DNA of 60,148 nt from Salaquimonas sp. (GTDB lineage Bacteria; Pseudomonadota; Alphaproteobacteria; Rhizobiales; Rhizobiaceae): contig JANQQM010000150.1 of NCBI GenBank assembly GCA_028289365.1, positions 1-60,148 of the forward strand, read 5' to 3'. Of the stretch, positions 44,959 through 55,512 are shown in pieces (within the stretch, counting starts at the first letter, position 1; each line of letters starts with the position of its first letter). The translations under genes and the position numbers were made by a program. The notes beneath the pieces are model-generated. The model saw only the letters and a list, made by a program, of their open reading frames with translations. It ran no database searches and was not told the DNA's origin.

Positions 44959-45642
44959 CTATTCGGCGTCAGGCGCCCGCAGAACGTAGCCGGAACCGCG
45001 TACCGTCTGCAGCAGGGGGTGATCAAAATCCTTGTCGATCTTGGAGCGCAACCTGGAAATATGAACGTCGATTACATTGGTCTGGGGATCAAAGTGATAA
45101 TCCCAAACCTCCTCCAGCAACATGGTGCGGGTCACCACTTTGCCGGCATTCTTCATTAGATATTCGAGCAATCTGTATTCGCGCGGCTGCAAGGGAATTG
45201 GCGTATCACCGCGTTTGACCGAATGGGCCAGGCGGTCCAATTCGAGATCGCCGATCCGCAGCTTTGTCTCGGCCTCATCGGGTTTGCGGCGCCGGGTCAA
45301 GACTTCGACGCGCGCCAACAATTCGGAAAATGCGTAGGGCTTGGTGAGATAATCATCACCACCGGAACGCAAACCTTCCACCCGGTCATCTACCTGACCC
45401 AGTGCGGATAATATAAGCGCAGGAGTCTCGTGGCCGGTATCACGCAGTTTCTTGAGCATGGCCAAACCATCGAGCTTGGGCAGCATGCGGTCAACAATCA
45501 GCACGTCGTAGCGGTTCGATTCGGCCATATGGAGGCCGTCCTCGCCATTCATTGCAATATCGGCAGAATGGCCAACTTCCCGCAGCCCGCGCTGCAGATA
45601 TTTGGCCGTCTCCGAATCATCTTCAATTACCAGAATTCGCAT
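44959..45642 (-). CDS. OmpR-family response regulator
   Basis: 227-residue DNA-binding regulator. Seen: receiver domain with MRILVIEDDSE, phosphoacceptor Asp in VLIVDRMLPKLDG, Lys in DDYLTKPYAFSELLARV, then a winged-helix domain with LQPREYRLLEYLMKNAGKVV and NVIDVHISRLRSKID, near the CusR/QseB group. The start at ATG 45642 gives the standard receiver N-terminus; an in-frame TTG at 45717 would add 25 residues with no family support. It directly precedes the kinase gene and follows degP on the same strand. Confidence 0.93.
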   Translation of the reverse strand: MRILVIEDDSETAKYLQRGLREVGHSADIAMNGEDGLHMAESNRYDVLIVDRMLPKLDGLAMLKKLRDTGHETPALILSALGQVDDRVEGLRSGGDDYLTKPYAFSELLARVEVLTRRRKPDEAETKLRIGDLELDRLAHSVKRGDTPIPLQPREYRLLEYLMKNAGKVVTRTMLLEEVWDYHFDPQTNVIDVHISRLRSKIDKDFDHPLLQTVRGSGYVLRAPDAE

Positions 45643-45833
45643 ATCCGTAATTTTATCGGAGTTGGATTGTTTATTGAAGCTTTCGTTAAGGCCGTAGGAC
45701 ACTTTTGGATACCTCAATGGTATGTAGGAATGGGCTGGTGACGGATCCAGATGGGAAAGGACCCGCCACCGGAAACGCGGCGCATATGGGGGCGACCATT
45801 ACTTACACACGCCACGCTATCTTGAGCGCGGGA

Positions 45834-47363
45834 TTAGCCGCGGTCGAACGGAATTGCGACGAAACGTGAATTGTCACCGCGGTCGATCTGGAAGAGCGTT
45901 GCCTTTCTTCCAAGCTCGTCAGCTTCGCGGACGATCTTGGCCACGTCTTCCGGCTTTTCGACTTCCTCACCATTGACCGAGGTGATGATGTCGCCTTCCC
46001 GAAGGCCTTTGTCGTCAGCGCTGGAGCCAGGTGCGACTTCCACGACCATGACGCCGCCATCAGGATTGGCTTCAAGCGCAAGACCCAGCTTGCCTGATTC
46101 CATCTTTTCTGAGTCGGCCTTTTTGGCCTTGGCGGTTTCGGCCAGCTTGCCAAGGGTCACTTCGATCTCCTTGGACTCGCCGTCACGCCAAACGGTAACC
46201 TTGACTTCGTCTTCCGGCTGATAGCTTGCAATCAAGCGAGCCAGTTGGCGCGGATTTTCAATGGTCTTTCCGTCGACTGACGTGATGACGTCACCGGATT
46301 TAATGCCAGCTTCAGCAGCAGGGCTTTCATCCTGAGGCCGTGTAACGATTGCACCCATGTCCTCATCGAGGCCCAGGGAATCTGCAATATCGGTTGTTAC
46401 AGGTTGGATCTGTACGCCAAGCCAGCCGCGGACAACGCTACCATTGTCGATCAGATCACGGACAATCTCCTTGCCGGTGGCCGCAGGAATTGCGAACGCA
46501 ATACCCACATTACCGCCTGAAGGCGACAGGATCTGGTTGTTGATGCCGATAACCTCACCATTCAGGTTGAAGGCCGGACCACCGGAATTGCCGCGATTTA
46601 CGGCTGCATCGATCTGGATGAAGTCATCGTAACGGCTTGAACGGATAGCACGCTTATGTGCTGAAACGATACCGGCGGTGACTGTTCCACCAAGTCCAAA
46701 CGGATTTCCAACTGCAACGACCCATTCGCCGACTCTTACCGGGTCATCAGCAAAGGAAACGTAGGCGAATTCCTTGTCGGCATCGATTTTCAGAACAGCC
46801 AGATCGGTGCGGCTATCAGCGCCGACCAGTTCTGCGTCATATTCTTCGCCATCATCGGTAACAACGGTGAATTTGGAGCCGTTGGAGACAACGTGATGGT
46901 TGGTTACGATGTATCCGTCATCCGATACGAAGAAACCGGAACCCTGGGACATTCCGAACCGACGGGGCATCCCATCTCCATGACGACGATTGGAACGACG
47001 CTCGGAGCGCTTCTCGCCACGGTCAGAATCGTCTTCATCAAAGAAGAAGGGGTTGTTGCGGAAAAACGGCGGGACGCGGAAGTCGTCGTCACGGAATGCG
47101 CGACGGTCAAAGCGGAAGCCGTTGTTTGAGACCGGGCGGAGGTCGGATTCGACCCGAACTGAAACGACGGCGGGAGTTACGGCCTCGACGACATCAGCAA
47201 AATTGGGCGTTTGCGGTGCTTCAACGCGGACCGGATCGGCGAATGCCAGCTTTACCGGCGAATATGCCGCAAGCTGGGGAGCGGTACTGATAGCGGTTAC
47301 TGCAACTGCGGAAGCGAGCAGTATACCGACTGTCTTGCGTACCGATTTCTTATCCTTTTTCAT
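45834..47363 (-). CDS. degP: DegP/HtrA-type periplasmic serine protease
   Basis: Do-family protease/chaperone that clears misfolded envelope proteins. 509 residues. Seen: an N-terminal signal/anchor (VGILLASAVAVTAISTAPQL), catalytic His in YIVTNHHVVSNG, Asp in SRTDLAVLKID, Ser in AAVNRGNSGGPAFN, then two PDZ domains (VRGWLGVQIQPVT and KLGLALEANPDGG). A charged, glycine-poor Arg/Asp insert (residues ~80-135, e.g. DEDDSDRGEKRSERRSNRR) precedes the catalytic His, as in the LA loop. The following response regulator and kinase may control it (inference). Confidence 0.95.
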   Translation of the reverse strand: MKKDKKSVRKTVGILLASAVAVTAISTAPQLAAYSPVKLAFADPVRVEAPQTPNFADVVEAVTPAVVSVRVESDLRPVSNNGFRFDRRAFRDDDFRVPPFFRNNPFFFDEDDSDRGEKRSERRSNRRHGDGMPRRFGMSQGSGFFVSDDGYIVTNHHVVSNGSKFTVVTDDGEEYDAELVGADSRTDLAVLKIDADKEFAYVSFADDPVRVGEWVVAVGNPFGLGGTVTAGIVSAHKRAIRSSRYDDFIQIDAAVNRGNSGGPAFNLNGEVIGINNQILSPSGGNVGIAFAIPAATGKEIVRDLIDNGSVVRGWLGVQIQPVTTDIADSLGLDEDMGAIVTRPQDESPAAEAGIKSGDVITSVDGKTIENPRQLARLIASYQPEDEVKVTVWRDGESKEIEVTLGKLAETAKAKKADSEKMESGKLGLALEANPDGGVMVVEVAPGSSADDKGLREGDIITSVNGEEVEKPEDVAKIVREADELGRKATLFQIDRGDNSRFVAIPFDRG

Positions 47364-47507
47364 ATTTAGTTCCCTATATTGAATTCTTCATTTCATAAGC
47401 TGATGCCGCATCGGGGCACGCTATGGGACGAAAATAGGGAGCTAAGGATTACAACTGCATTTCCGGCAGATTAATCTTTGGTAATTTTGCGAGGGACGCC
47501 AAAGCGA

Positions 47508-48743
47508 TCAATCCTGCATCAGACGGGTAGCAATTTTGGAGCTCGCCTCCAATGTCTTGTGGACCGGACATTTGTCGGCAATTCTGAGCAGACTTTCCCG
47601 TTGTTCGTCGTCGAGATCACCAGAAAGCCTGATCCTCCGCTCGAACCGGTCTATTCGGGCGTTCGAATTGCGCTCTTCGTCGGTACACTCAAGGCAGTCG
47701 CTGGCGTGTATCTTGCCGTGTTCAACCTCAACAGATATTGCACCAGGGTCAATTCCCTTGCGGTCGGCATACATGCGCATGGTCATCGAGGTGCAAGCCC
47801 CAAGGCCGATCGACAAGAAATCATAGGGTGTCGGACCGCTATCCAGCCCGCCAACCGAAACCGGCTCATCGGCGATCAGCCGGTGCCTGCCTACCTCGAC
47901 ATTGTTCTGGAATTTTCCGTTGCGCGTTTCGCTAACGACAACGACGTCACTGGCAGCTTCTTCTGCTGCTGCGTCTTCGACCGGCAGATAGCGGGATACC
48001 CATGACGAAATCACCCGGGCAGCGAACACCGCATCGCGTTCGGCGGTCAACAAATGGTCCGCACCATCCAGTGAAATGAAGCTCTTGGGATGTTTAGCAG
48101 CGGCAAAGATACTGCTCGCATTTTCTATGCCAACGGTATCGTCGGTCGGAGAATGCATGACAAGGAGCGCCTTCTTCATCTTGCCGATGCGCTCGGTTAC
48201 GGAACTTGCATCCAGATCCTCGAGGAATTGCTTGCGAATCGTGAATTTGCGGCCGCCAAGGACAACTTCCGCTTCGCCTTCCTCATTTATCTGGTCGACA
48301 TTTGCCGCAAAATTATGCGTGACATGGGCTGCATCTGCAGGTGCGCCGATGGTGACGACCGCATTCACCTCGTCAATTTGCGGGGCCGCTGCAAGAACCG
48401 CTGCGCCGCCCAAGGAATGTCCGATGAGCAGGCTTGGTGCTTGATGGTTGGAGCGCAGCCAATTTGCAGCCAGGACGAGATCATCAACATTTGAGGAAAA
48501 ATTGGTGCTGGCAAACTCGCCATCGCTGGCGCCGAGACCGGTGAAATCAAACCGAAGAACCGCAATTCCCTGTCTTGCCAGTTCACCGGATATCTTCCGC
48601 GTGGCATTCAGGTCTTTCGAACAGGTGAAGCAATGGGCAAAAATCGCAAATGCGCGTATGTCTCCAGCGGGGAGATCGAGTCGTGCTGCCAGGTTCGAGC
48701 CTTTACTGCCCTGGAATTCTGCCTTGATGATTGATGCGTCCAT
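47508..48743 (-). CDS. Alpha/beta hydrolase-OsmC fusion protein
   Basis: 411-residue protein with two domains. N-terminal ~250 residues: alpha/beta hydrolase with AIFAHCFTCSKD, FDFTGLGASDGEF, nucleophile LIGHSLGGAAVL, and late HSPTDDTVG and GADHLL for the Asp and His. C-terminal ~160 residues: OsmC/Ohr-like peroxidase fold with the redox cysteines in GLGACTSMTMRMYA and ADKCPVHKTLE. This fusion is known across proteobacteria; the roles of the two parts are not established in detail. The OsmC part would reduce organic hydroperoxides or act on a thiol. The gene lies between ccmH and degP. Confidence 0.9.
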   Translation of the reverse strand: MDASIIKAEFQGSKGSNLAARLDLPAGDIRAFAIFAHCFTCSKDLNATRKISGELARQGIAVLRFDFTGLGASDGEFASTNFSSNVDDLVLAANWLRSNHQAPSLLIGHSLGGAAVLAAAPQIDEVNAVVTIGAPADAAHVTHNFAANVDQINEEGEAEVVLGGRKFTIRKQFLEDLDASSVTERIGKMKKALLVMHSPTDDTVGIENASSIFAAAKHPKSFISLDGADHLLTAERDAVFAARVISSWVSRYLPVEDAAAEEAASDVVVVSETRNGKFQNNVEVGRHRLIADEPVSVGGLDSGPTPYDFLSIGLGACTSMTMRMYADRKGIDPGAISVEVEHGKIHASDCLECTDEERNSNARIDRFERRIRLSGDLDDEQRESLLRIADKCPVHKTLEASSKIATRLMQD

Positions 48744-48790
48744 GATGCGTGTCCCCTTTCCGAATTGTCGGGCTTCAGGTGGAGGCGCAG

Positions 48791-49258
48791 CTAATCACGT
48801 TCATCCAATATTTTCGTGATGCGCTCATTTTCTTCCGGCGTGAGCGACACTGATTCCGCGGTCATGGCTGCTCTTCTGCGCCTTGCCATGGTGAGAAACG
48901 CAAAAGCACCCAATAGAAGCGCAATTATCGGTGTTGCCCAAAGCAAGAGGTTCCGCATCGAGAATCTCGGTTTAAGAAGGACAAATTCTCCATAGCGTCC
49001 GACTACATAGTCAATGACCTGGCTGTCGCTGTCTCCGGCAACCAATCTCTCGCGCACCAAAACGCGAAGATCCTTTGCCAGTTGCGCATCGGAATCATCG
49101 ATTGACTGGTTTTGGCAAACAAGGCAACGCAATTCCGTCGACAATTGGCGTGCCCGTTCTTCAAGGACAGGATCATCAAGAACTTCGTCAGGCTCCACAG
49201 CACTGGCTATGCCGATGGACACAAGAAAAAAAAATGCAGCTGCTACCAGATTAAGCAC
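48791..49258 (-). CDS. ccmH: Cytochrome c maturation protein CcmH
   Basis: 155-residue periplasmic membrane-anchored thiol oxidoreductase for apocytochrome c (also CycL). Seen: a signal segment (VAAAFFFLVSIGIASAV), the redox motif LRCLVCQNQSI, DLRVLVRERLVAGDSD with VDYVVGRYGEFVLLKP-like sequence (here IDYVVGRYGEF), and a C-terminal membrane anchor (LLLWATPIIALLLGAFAFL). Overlaps ccmF by 8 bases. Last gene of the ccmIEFH run. Confidence 0.94.
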   Translation of the reverse strand: MLNLVAAAFFFLVSIGIASAVEPDEVLDDPVLEERARQLSTELRCLVCQNQSIDDSDAQLAKDLRVLVRERLVAGDSDSQVIDYVVGRYGEFVLLKPRFSMRNLLLWATPIIALLLGAFAFLTMARRRRAAMTAESVSLTPEENERITKILDERD

Positions 49259-51242
49259 TCGCTTTTACCTCAACTTCCTTCCGGCGCGCCTTTGCTGTTG
49301 TTGGCGCTCCGATCCGCAAACGGCGGTCAGACAGCGATATCAGCCCGCCGAACACCATCGACAGGGGGCCGAGCCAGATCAGGGTCACCAGCGGCTTCCA
49401 CCAGAACCGGACGGTTACCGATCCATCGAGAGCTACATCTCCAGGAGAAATATAGAGTTGCGAAAACCAGAAGGTTTCGATCGCGGCTTCCGTGGTGGGC
49501 ATTCTCCGCGTTGTATAAACCCGTTTAGATGGCTGCATCTGAAACGTATTGCCGTTGGGCGCAGTTACGTTGAACAAAACCACATCCTCGATATAGTTCG
49601 AACCCTTGCGCGGCAATACACGATCAAATTGTACCGAATAGCCGGCCACATCGACTTTCTGGCCAGGTGTCACTGAAGTGATGATTTCGTGCTGAAAGGC
49701 GCCTACACCAACAATCCCAAGCAGCGTCAGACCCATTCCGGCATGGCCGAGGGCACTTCCCCAGATGCTGCGCGGCAGACCGGCAACCCGCTTGAAGGCA
49801 ACCGGGAGGCTTTTCTTGGGAAATCCGGAGCGGGTGATGATCTCTGCGAAGGCACCCAGCGTTACCCAGACGCTAATTCCAATACCGAGGACGGCAAGGA
49901 CTGGCGCATCCGTTGTGAATGCCAGGACCAGAATCATAACGAAGAGCGCAGAACCGGCAGCGAAATACAGACGTTGGAGCGCGCCCATCAGATCTCCGCG
50001 TTTCCAGGAGAGCAACGGCCCAATCGGCACGGCAAGCAGTAACGGGATCATCAGTGGTCCGAATGTCAAATTAAAGAAGGGTTCTCCGACGGAAATCTTT
50101 GCGCCGTTAACAGCCTCGATGACCAATGGATAGAGCGTGCCGACCAATACCGTTGCTGCTGCTGTGGTAAGAAATAGATTATTGAACACGAGCGCCCCCT
50201 CCCGGGAAATCGGTGTAAACAAACCGCCGGTACGAAGCAATGGTGCCCGAATTGCAAACAGGAACAGGGAACCACCGATAAACAGGATGAGAATGGCCAG
50301 GATGAAAACACCGCGCTCGGGATCGGTCGCAAAGGCATGAACGGAAGTCAGCACTCCAGAGCGCACCAAAAATGTGCCTAGAAGCGACATCGAAAACGTT
50401 ATCAAGGCGAGCAATATCGTCCAGACCTTCAATGCCTCACGTTTTTCCATCACGAGTGCTGAATGCAACAAGGCAGTTCCGGTCAGCCAAGGAATAAACG
50501 AAGCATTTTCGACAGGATCCCAGAACCAGTAACCGCCCCAGCCAAGCTCGTAGTAGGCCCAATAGGAGCCCATTGCGATTCCGGCGGTCAGAAACACCCA
50601 AGCAGCAAGTGCCCAGGGGCGCACCCACCGTGCCCAGGCTGCATCGATCCGGCCGGAGATCATCGCGGCCATGGCAAATGAAAACGTTATCGAAAAGCCG
50701 ACATAGCCCAGGTAAAGCAGCGGCGGATGAATTGCCAAGCCGATATCCTGCAAGACCGGATTTAGGTCCTGGCCTTCGAAAGGTGCAGGGTCAAGGCGAA
50801 TAAAGGGATTTGACGTGACCAGAATGAACAGAACGAAGGAAGCGAGTATCCACGCCTGAACAGCCAGGACATTTGCCCTCAAGGCGGGTGGCAGGTTCTT
50901 GCCAAAGACTGCGACTGACGCTGCAAACATGGCCAATATCAGCACCCAGAGCAGCATTGAGCCCTCGTGATTGCCCCAGACGCCGGTATATTTATAAAGT
51001 AATGGCTTGAGGGTATGGGAGTTTGCCCAGACATTTTGAACCGAGAAATCGGACGTCACATTTGCTTTGACCAGTGCTGCAAAGGAAAGCGCGAGGAACA
51101 GGAATGTCGCGGGCGCAGTCCAATCAGCGGTCGCCATCAAGCGCATGTCGTTTCGCTGAGAGCCGATAATCGGCACAACTGATTGGCACAGAGAAAGTAC
51201 CAGAGCCAATACGAGGCAATAGTGTCCAAGTTCGACTGTCAT
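49251..51242 (-). CDS. ccmF: Haem lyase CcmF
   Basis: Integral membrane haem lyase (CycK) that attaches haem from CcmE to apocytochrome c. 663 residues, about 14-15 helices. Seen: [25 protein letters not shown] with the conserved Trp-Gly-Asn-His, the haem-handling tryptophan-rich WWD-like motif [20 protein letters not shown], and later His-containing loops. ATG overlaps ccmE by 4 bases and its end overlaps ccmH. Confidence 0.96.
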   Translation of the reverse strand: MTVELGHYCLVLALVLSLCQSVVPIIGSQRNDMRLMATADWTAPATFLFLALSFAALVKANVTSDFSVQNVWANSHTLKPLLYKYTGVWGNHEGSMLLWVLILAMFAASVAVFGKNLPPALRANVLAVQAWILASFVLFILVTSNPFIRLDPAPFEGQDLNPVLQDIGLAIHPPLLYLGYVGFSITFSFAMAAMISGRIDAAWARWVRPWALAAWVFLTAGIAMGSYWAYYELGWGGYWFWDPVENASFIPWLTGTALLHSALVMEKREALKVWTILLALITFSMSLLGTFLVRSGVLTSVHAFATDPERGVFILAILILFIGGSLFLFAIRAPLLRTGGLFTPISREGALVFNNLFLTTAAATVLVGTLYPLVIEAVNGAKISVGEPFFNLTFGPLMIPLLLAVPIGPLLSWKRGDLMGALQRLYFAAGSALFVMILVLAFTTDAPVLAVLGIGISVWVTLGAFAEIITRSGFPKKSLPVAFKRVAGLPRSIWGSALGHAGMGLTLLGIVGVGAFQHEIITSVTPGQKVDVAGYSVQFDRVLPRKGSNYIEDVVLFNVTAPNGNTFQMQPSKRVYTTRRMPTTEAAIETFWFSQLYISPGDVALDGSVTVRFWWKPLVTLIWLGPLSMVFGGLISLSDRRLRIGAPTTAKARRKEVEVKASA

Positions 51243-51682
51243 GGTTTGTTATCTCCCTGCCAGACACCTTTTTCCTTGAGCGCATCTGCTACTTCTTTGG
51301 GTACGTAATTTTCGTCGTGCTTCGCGAGCACGGTATCTGCAATCAAGGTGTTTTGAGGCGTGATGACCCCCTCAGTAACAACACCCTGACCTTCCCGAAA
51401 CAGATCCGGGAGGATACCGGTATAGGCGACCGAAATTTCCTGATCAGTATCGGTGACGGTAAAGCCGATTTCGCTGCCATTACGAACGATGCTGCCTTCC
51501 TTGACCAGGCCACCCAGACGAATGCGCTGGCCTGAATTTGCCTTATCGCCTGTGATGATATCACTCGGCGTATAGAAAAAAACGATTTCATCCCTTAATG
51601 CCGTCATCACGAGTAGTACGGCAACCAACAGAACCGCTCCCATTCCACCAATAACAGCTAGTCTTTTCTGCTTACGGGTCAT
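51239..51682 (-). CDS. ccmE: Haem chaperone CcmE
   Basis: 147-residue membrane-anchored periplasmic protein (CycJ) that binds haem covalently and passes it to CcmF. Seen: an N-terminal anchor ([20 protein letters not shown]), [12 protein letters not shown], and the haem-binding His and nearby Tyr in [13 protein letters not shown]. Overlaps ccmI and ccmF by 4 bases each. Confidence 0.96.
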   Translation of the reverse strand: MTRKQKRLAVIGGMGAVLLVAVLLVMTALRDEIVFFYTPSDIITGDKANSGQRIRLGGLVKEGSIVRNGSEIGFTVTDTDQEISVAYTGILPDLFREGQGVVTEGVITPQNTLIADTVLAKHDENYVPKEVADALKEKGVWQGDNKP

Positions 51683-52845
51683 TGGACAGTTTCTCCGGCT
51701 GCTGGCAGCGAGTTTTCGATATTTTCCAGTTCACTAAGGAATTCGGTATTCGATGCGAAATTGGTGCGAGCATTTGTGATCGCTTCCCGCGCCTTGTCCG
51801 TATCGCCAAGAACGGTATAGGAGCGTATCAGACGACGCCAGCCTTCAATATCGTCGGGATTTTCCTTAAGTCTATCCGCAAGCCCGGAAACCATGTTGCG
51901 GATCATTTCCTGGCGTTCATCTGTTGAGAGCGCGCTTGCAGCCTCAATATCTTCCCGGGTTGGTCCCGGCGTTTGGGTTTCGGAATCGTCAGAATTCTCC
52001 AGTGCAACTTCTATACCGCGCTTCTTCTGGACCGCTGCATATTGTGCCTTGGCCGCTGGCAACCATGGAGCATTTTCAGGAGAATCTCCGATAAGACTTT
52101 CCCAGGCTTTTGCCGCTTCTTCCAGATTGCCTTCCTGGCTGGTTGCAATTGCCAGATAGAACCGCGACTGGGCATCGCCCGGAACTTCAGCTGCGACTTC
52201 ACTGAAAATCTTGCGGGCATCTTCGGTAACAATGCCCTGAGCACCGACCACCATTGCCTCCGCCAGTGAAACCTTGAATTGGTTGTTTTCAGGGTCAAGC
52301 CTAGAAGCGTTTCGATAGGCGATGATTGCGTCCTCCACCCTGCCCATTCGAAGATAGACCGGCGCAACGACAGCCCAGCCGCGAAGGTCATCCGGATGGG
52401 ATGCAAGACGCGCTTCGGCGCGCTCGAGCAATTGGGATATGGATTGGCCGGCCGGATCGCGATCCGGCCTGGACGCAATCGCCATGTCTTGAAATCCAGG
52501 ACGTCCGGAATCGAGATACATCAACACCGCCGTGGCCGGAATTGCCAACACAACGAGTAACAATATAGCCTTTGTTGATATGCCTCCATTTATAGAAGTA
52601 CTGGACTGCTGGGAGTTCGAGGAGGCAATCAGTTTACGTCCCTCTTCTGCCTTGGCGGCGGCAGCTGCTTCCTCGCTCATCCTGCCGATTGCTACATCGG
52701 CATCGATCTCGGCGATCCGCGCGAGGTATATTTCCCGGTCATAATCTAGAGAAGAAAATGCCGATTCCGATCCCTTCAGTATTGGAATGACGACTGAAGC
52801 GAGCGCGGCAATTGTCAGTAAGGTGGCAATAACCCAGAAAATCAT
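51679..52845 (-). CDS. ccmI: Cytochrome c maturation TPR protein CcmI
   Basis: 388-residue protein (CycH) that chaperones apocytochrome c to the lyase. Seen: two N-terminal membrane segments ([20 protein letters not shown] and [18 protein letters not shown]) around a leucine-zipper-like cytoplasmic loop, then periplasmic TPR repeats such as [20 protein letters not shown] and [20 protein letters not shown]. First gene of ccmIEFH. The usual ccmABCD and ccmG genes are not here. Confidence 0.94.
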   Translation of the reverse strand: MIFWVIATLLTIAALASVVIPILKGSESAFSSLDYDREIYLARIAEIDADVAIGRMSEEAAAAAKAEEGRKLIASSNSQQSSTSINGGISTKAILLLVVLAIPATAVLMYLDSGRPGFQDMAIASRPDRDPAGQSISQLLERAEARLASHPDDLRGWAVVAPVYLRMGRVEDAIIAYRNASRLDPENNQFKVSLAEAMVVGAQGIVTEDARKIFSEVAAEVPGDAQSRFYLAIATSQEGNLEEAAKAWESLIGDSPENAPWLPAAKAQYAAVQKKRGIEVALENSDDSETQTPGPTREDIEAASALSTDERQEMIRNMVSGLADRLKENPDDIEGWRRLIRSYTVLGDTDKAREAITNARTNFASNTEFLSELENIENSLPAAGETVQ

Positions 52846-52964
52846 TACCTATACATAGCCCCAATTTGCGCGGACACAATGCGATGTAATGTATCGCTGT
52901 GTCGGTTTGCACACAGCCCCCCAAAGTTCACTTTCCCGCCATCAACACGAACTCAGTATACGGT

Positions 52965-53423
52965 TCAGCTTAGCGGTTGCCAGACACCATCATCGTCGCG
53001 GCAGGCTGTCCCTGTGGCAGATCTGATTTCACCTTTGGAATTAATGGTATGGACGTATCGCCTGCAATTTGCGGACCCCACAGAGTATGGCTGCTGAGGA
53101 ACCACATTCCCGTAAATGTTGTCGGTGAGTTTCCAGGGCACCGGCATGCCGGTCTGTCCAGTCTCCAACGCCTTGTACTCTGCTTCGACAGCCAGTTTGC
53201 GTGCCTTCTTGTCCAAAGGGTCGCCAAGGTCACCCGCCAGCACGCCAGCATCGAGGGATTCCACCAAACTAGGCGGAATGCTTGCATTTGTGGATGTACA
53301 CGCCTGTAGAAACAAGGCGGACAAGGTCAAAAACGCTATATCACGTAACCGCGGTCGCCTCATTGCGCGGGAAACCCGTCCGGAACCGGTCAATGCAAAA
53401 TATGTGTGATCAGATTTCACCAT
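52965..53423 (-). CDS. RT0821/Lpp0805-type surface lipoprotein
   Basis: 152-residue envelope protein. Seen: hydrophobic signal and lipobox in AFLTLSALFLQAC, which would be cut before Cys for lipid attachment; then a C-terminal 17-kDa surface-antigen-like domain with TGMPVPWKL, YGNVVPQQPYSVGSANCRRY and TGTACRDDDGVWQPL, with two Cys that may bridge. ATG 53423 has GGAA 6 bases upstream; ATG 53363 would give the classic short lipoprotein signal (MRRPRLRDIAF) and is a real alternative. It sits between feuQ and ccmI on the same strand. Function unknown. Confidence 0.8.
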   Translation of the reverse strand: MVKSDHTYFALTGSGRVSRAMRRPRLRDIAFLTLSALFLQACTSTNASIPPSLVESLDAGVLAGDLGDPLDKKARKLAVEAEYKALETGQTGMPVPWKLTDNIYGNVVPQQPYSVGSANCRRYVHTINSKGEIRSATGTACRDDDGVWQPLS

Positions 53424-53465
53424 GTAAGTTCCGTACAAAAAACGACTTCATTGTCGCGGTCTCAT

Positions 53466-54845
53466 CTACCGCGATGGTAATGTGATCTTCACCGCCAATC
53501 CACCCATTGTGGACTTTTCAATCGAAAATTTCCCGCGATATTCTTCGATATAATCCTTTACGATCGCCAAACCAAGGCCAGATCCAGGTAAAGATTCATC
53601 CAAACGCATTCCGCGCTTCTTTGCCAGTTCGGCCTCTTCTGCACTCATTCCCGGCCCATCATCGGAGATTTCCAGCTGGAAGGCTGATTTATCTTCAAGA
53701 ATTGCGTCAGACACCGTCAAAAAAATTGATTTCTTTGCGAATCGCGCTGCATTTTCGAGAATATTACCCAGAATTTCCTCAAAATCGTGTTCTTCACCTG
53801 CAAAAGCCCGATCCCATCTCGAATTATCGTCAAATTTGACGGAAATATCGGGGTTGAGTTTCGCAATAACCCGCGCAAGACGCTGAAGCACGGGTTCAAT
53901 ACGGGTTGTAGAGGTGACGGTTGCATGGCGGGCGGCGATACGCGCGCGGTTGAGATAGTTGTCAACCTGATGCTGCATCATTGATGTCTGTTCGAGTACA
54001 AGGGACTTACGACTTGCATCCAATTTGTCTGCTTCATTACGCAGTACTGCCAATGGCGTCTTTATAGAGTGTGCGAGATTTCCAACTTGCGTGCGGGCCC
54101 GTTCAATGATCGCCTGGTTGGAATCAATCAATGCATTGGTTTCATCGATCAGTGGCTGAATTTCTCTTGGATAGTCACCTTCAATCCTGTTCGCCTTGCC
54201 ATCCCGAATATCGGTCAGTCGTCGTGTGGCAAGTTTTATCGGTCGCAAACCAAAAGAAACAATTCCGTAGCTGGCAGCAACAAAACCTAGCGCAAACAGG
54301 GAGAGGAGTAATGTCAGCTGGCCGGTAAATGACGTGATCTCGTCAGACAATTCACTTTGATTGCCGGTTACCTTGAAGCTATAAATATTGTTTCCCTCAC
54401 CCAAAAACGCCTGTGTTTCGATGGCAATGATTTCCGCCCCACCTTCTTCCTCGTAACTGTGTCGCCTTTGAAAATTGGCATCGAATTGCTGATCGCTACC
54501 GTCCGGTATTGCGCCGCCGGCCAGGGATGTCGACGTAATCTTGTTTGAAGGATCACTCAACGATTCCACGGACCAGTACCAGCCTGATCCAATGTTGAGG
54601 AAACGAGCGTCACCGAGATTAGGTGTGCCGGAAATATTGCCATCTTGATCGGATTCGACCGATCCCAAGAGATTGTACAGATTGGCCGTCACCAGCTCGC
54701 TGAAGCGCCGTTCGGCATTGTTGCGATAGGCGTTGTTGAGAACAATCGCGATCAGGCCCACGCAAACAATCGCAAAGACCGAAGTGAGCAGAAAAAGGCG
54801 GCGGGTAAGGCTGGAGCTTCCGTTATTCGGCGACTTATTTGCCAT
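53466..54845 (-). CDS. feuQ: FeuQ-like sensor histidine kinase
   Basis: 459-residue inner-membrane kinase. Seen: TM1 (FLLTSVFAIVCVGLIAIVL), a ~140-residue periplasmic domain, TM2 (LLLSLFALGFVAASYGIVS), HAMP, HisKA with GNLAHSIKTPLAVLRNEADK (the PhoQ-type H box), HATPase with LGNILENAARFAK and SGLGLAIVKDYIEE. It overlaps feuP by 11 bases. In S. meliloti FeuQ/FeuP control cyclic glucan export (ndvA) and osmoadaptation; orthology here rests on similarity and on the feuPQ-ccm order. Confidence 0.88.
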   Translation of the reverse strand: MANKSPNNGSSSLTRRLFLLTSVFAIVCVGLIAIVLNNAYRNNAERRFSELVTANLYNLLGSVESDQDGNISGTPNLGDARFLNIGSGWYWSVESLSDPSNKITSTSLAGGAIPDGSDQQFDANFQRRHSYEEEGGAEIIAIETQAFLGEGNNIYSFKVTGNQSELSDEITSFTGQLTLLLSLFALGFVAASYGIVSFGLRPIKLATRRLTDIRDGKANRIEGDYPREIQPLIDETNALIDSNQAIIERARTQVGNLAHSIKTPLAVLRNEADKLDASRKSLVLEQTSMMQHQVDNYLNRARIAARHATVTSTTRIEPVLQRLARVIAKLNPDISVKFDDNSRWDRAFAGEEHDFEEILGNILENAARFAKKSIFLTVSDAILEDKSAFQLEISDDGPGMSAEEAELAKKRGMRLDESLPGSGLGLAIVKDYIEEYRGKFSIEKSTMGGLAVKITLPSR

Positions 54846-55509
54846 GTTCCGTCGGTTCTTTCAGGCGGTAGCCAAGTCCCCGAACCGTTTCTATGCAATC
54901 CGATCCAAGTTTCTTGCGAAGTCGACCGATAAACACCTCTATAGTGTTGGAATCGCGGTCAAAATCCTGGTCATACAGATGCTCGGTCAAGACCGTTCGC
55001 GAGTGAACCTCTTCCTGATGATGCATCAAATAGGACAATAAGCGGAATTCGTGCGAGGTCAGCTTGACCGGTTTTCCATCCACCGTCACTTTGGAGACGC
55101 GGGTATCGAGCTCGATGTCACCACAGCTGATTGTTGAAGCTGCATGACCAGCCGCCCTGCGGATAAGTGCCCGCACCCGTGCCAACACCTCCTCAACATG
55201 AAATGGTTTCGTGACGTAGTCGTCGGCTCCGGCATCGATACCGGATACCTTATCGGACCAACGGTCCCGGGCAGTAAGAATCAGTACCGGGGTTTTTCGG
55301 CCCTCGCGACGCCATTCCTCGAGTACCGAAATTCCATCCATTTTGGGTAGACCAATATCGAGAACAATCGCATCATAGGGCTCGGTATCGCCCAAGAAGT
55401 GCCCCTCTTCCCCGTCAAGGGCCTTGTCAACGACATAACCCGCATCTTCCAGCGCATCACAAAGCTGACGATTGAGATCGGGATCATCTTCTATGACGAG
55501 GACTCTCAT
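54835..55509 (-). CDS. feuP: FeuP-like OmpR-family response regulator
   Basis: 224-residue regulator. Seen: receiver MRVLVIEDDPDLNRQLCDAL, phosphoacceptor Asp in AIVLDIGLPKMDG, TARDRWSDKVSGIDAGADDY and the Lys of VTKPFHVEEVLARV, then a winged helix with LTSHEFRLLSYLMHHQ and NTIEVFIGRLRKKLG. It is PhoP/FeuP-like. It follows the small secreted protein gene after 3 bases and overlaps feuQ, so all three form one operon. Confidence 0.9.
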   Translation of the reverse strand: MRVLVIEDDPDLNRQLCDALEDAGYVVDKALDGEEGHFLGDTEPYDAIVLDIGLPKMDGISVLEEWRREGRKTPVLILTARDRWSDKVSGIDAGADDYVTKPFHVEEVLARVRALIRRAAGHAASTISCGDIELDTRVSKVTVDGKPVKLTSHEFRLLSYLMHHQEEVHSRTVLTEHLYDQDFDRDSNTIEVFIGRLRKKLGSDCIETVRGLGYRLKEPTEHGK

Positions 55510-55512
55510 GGA

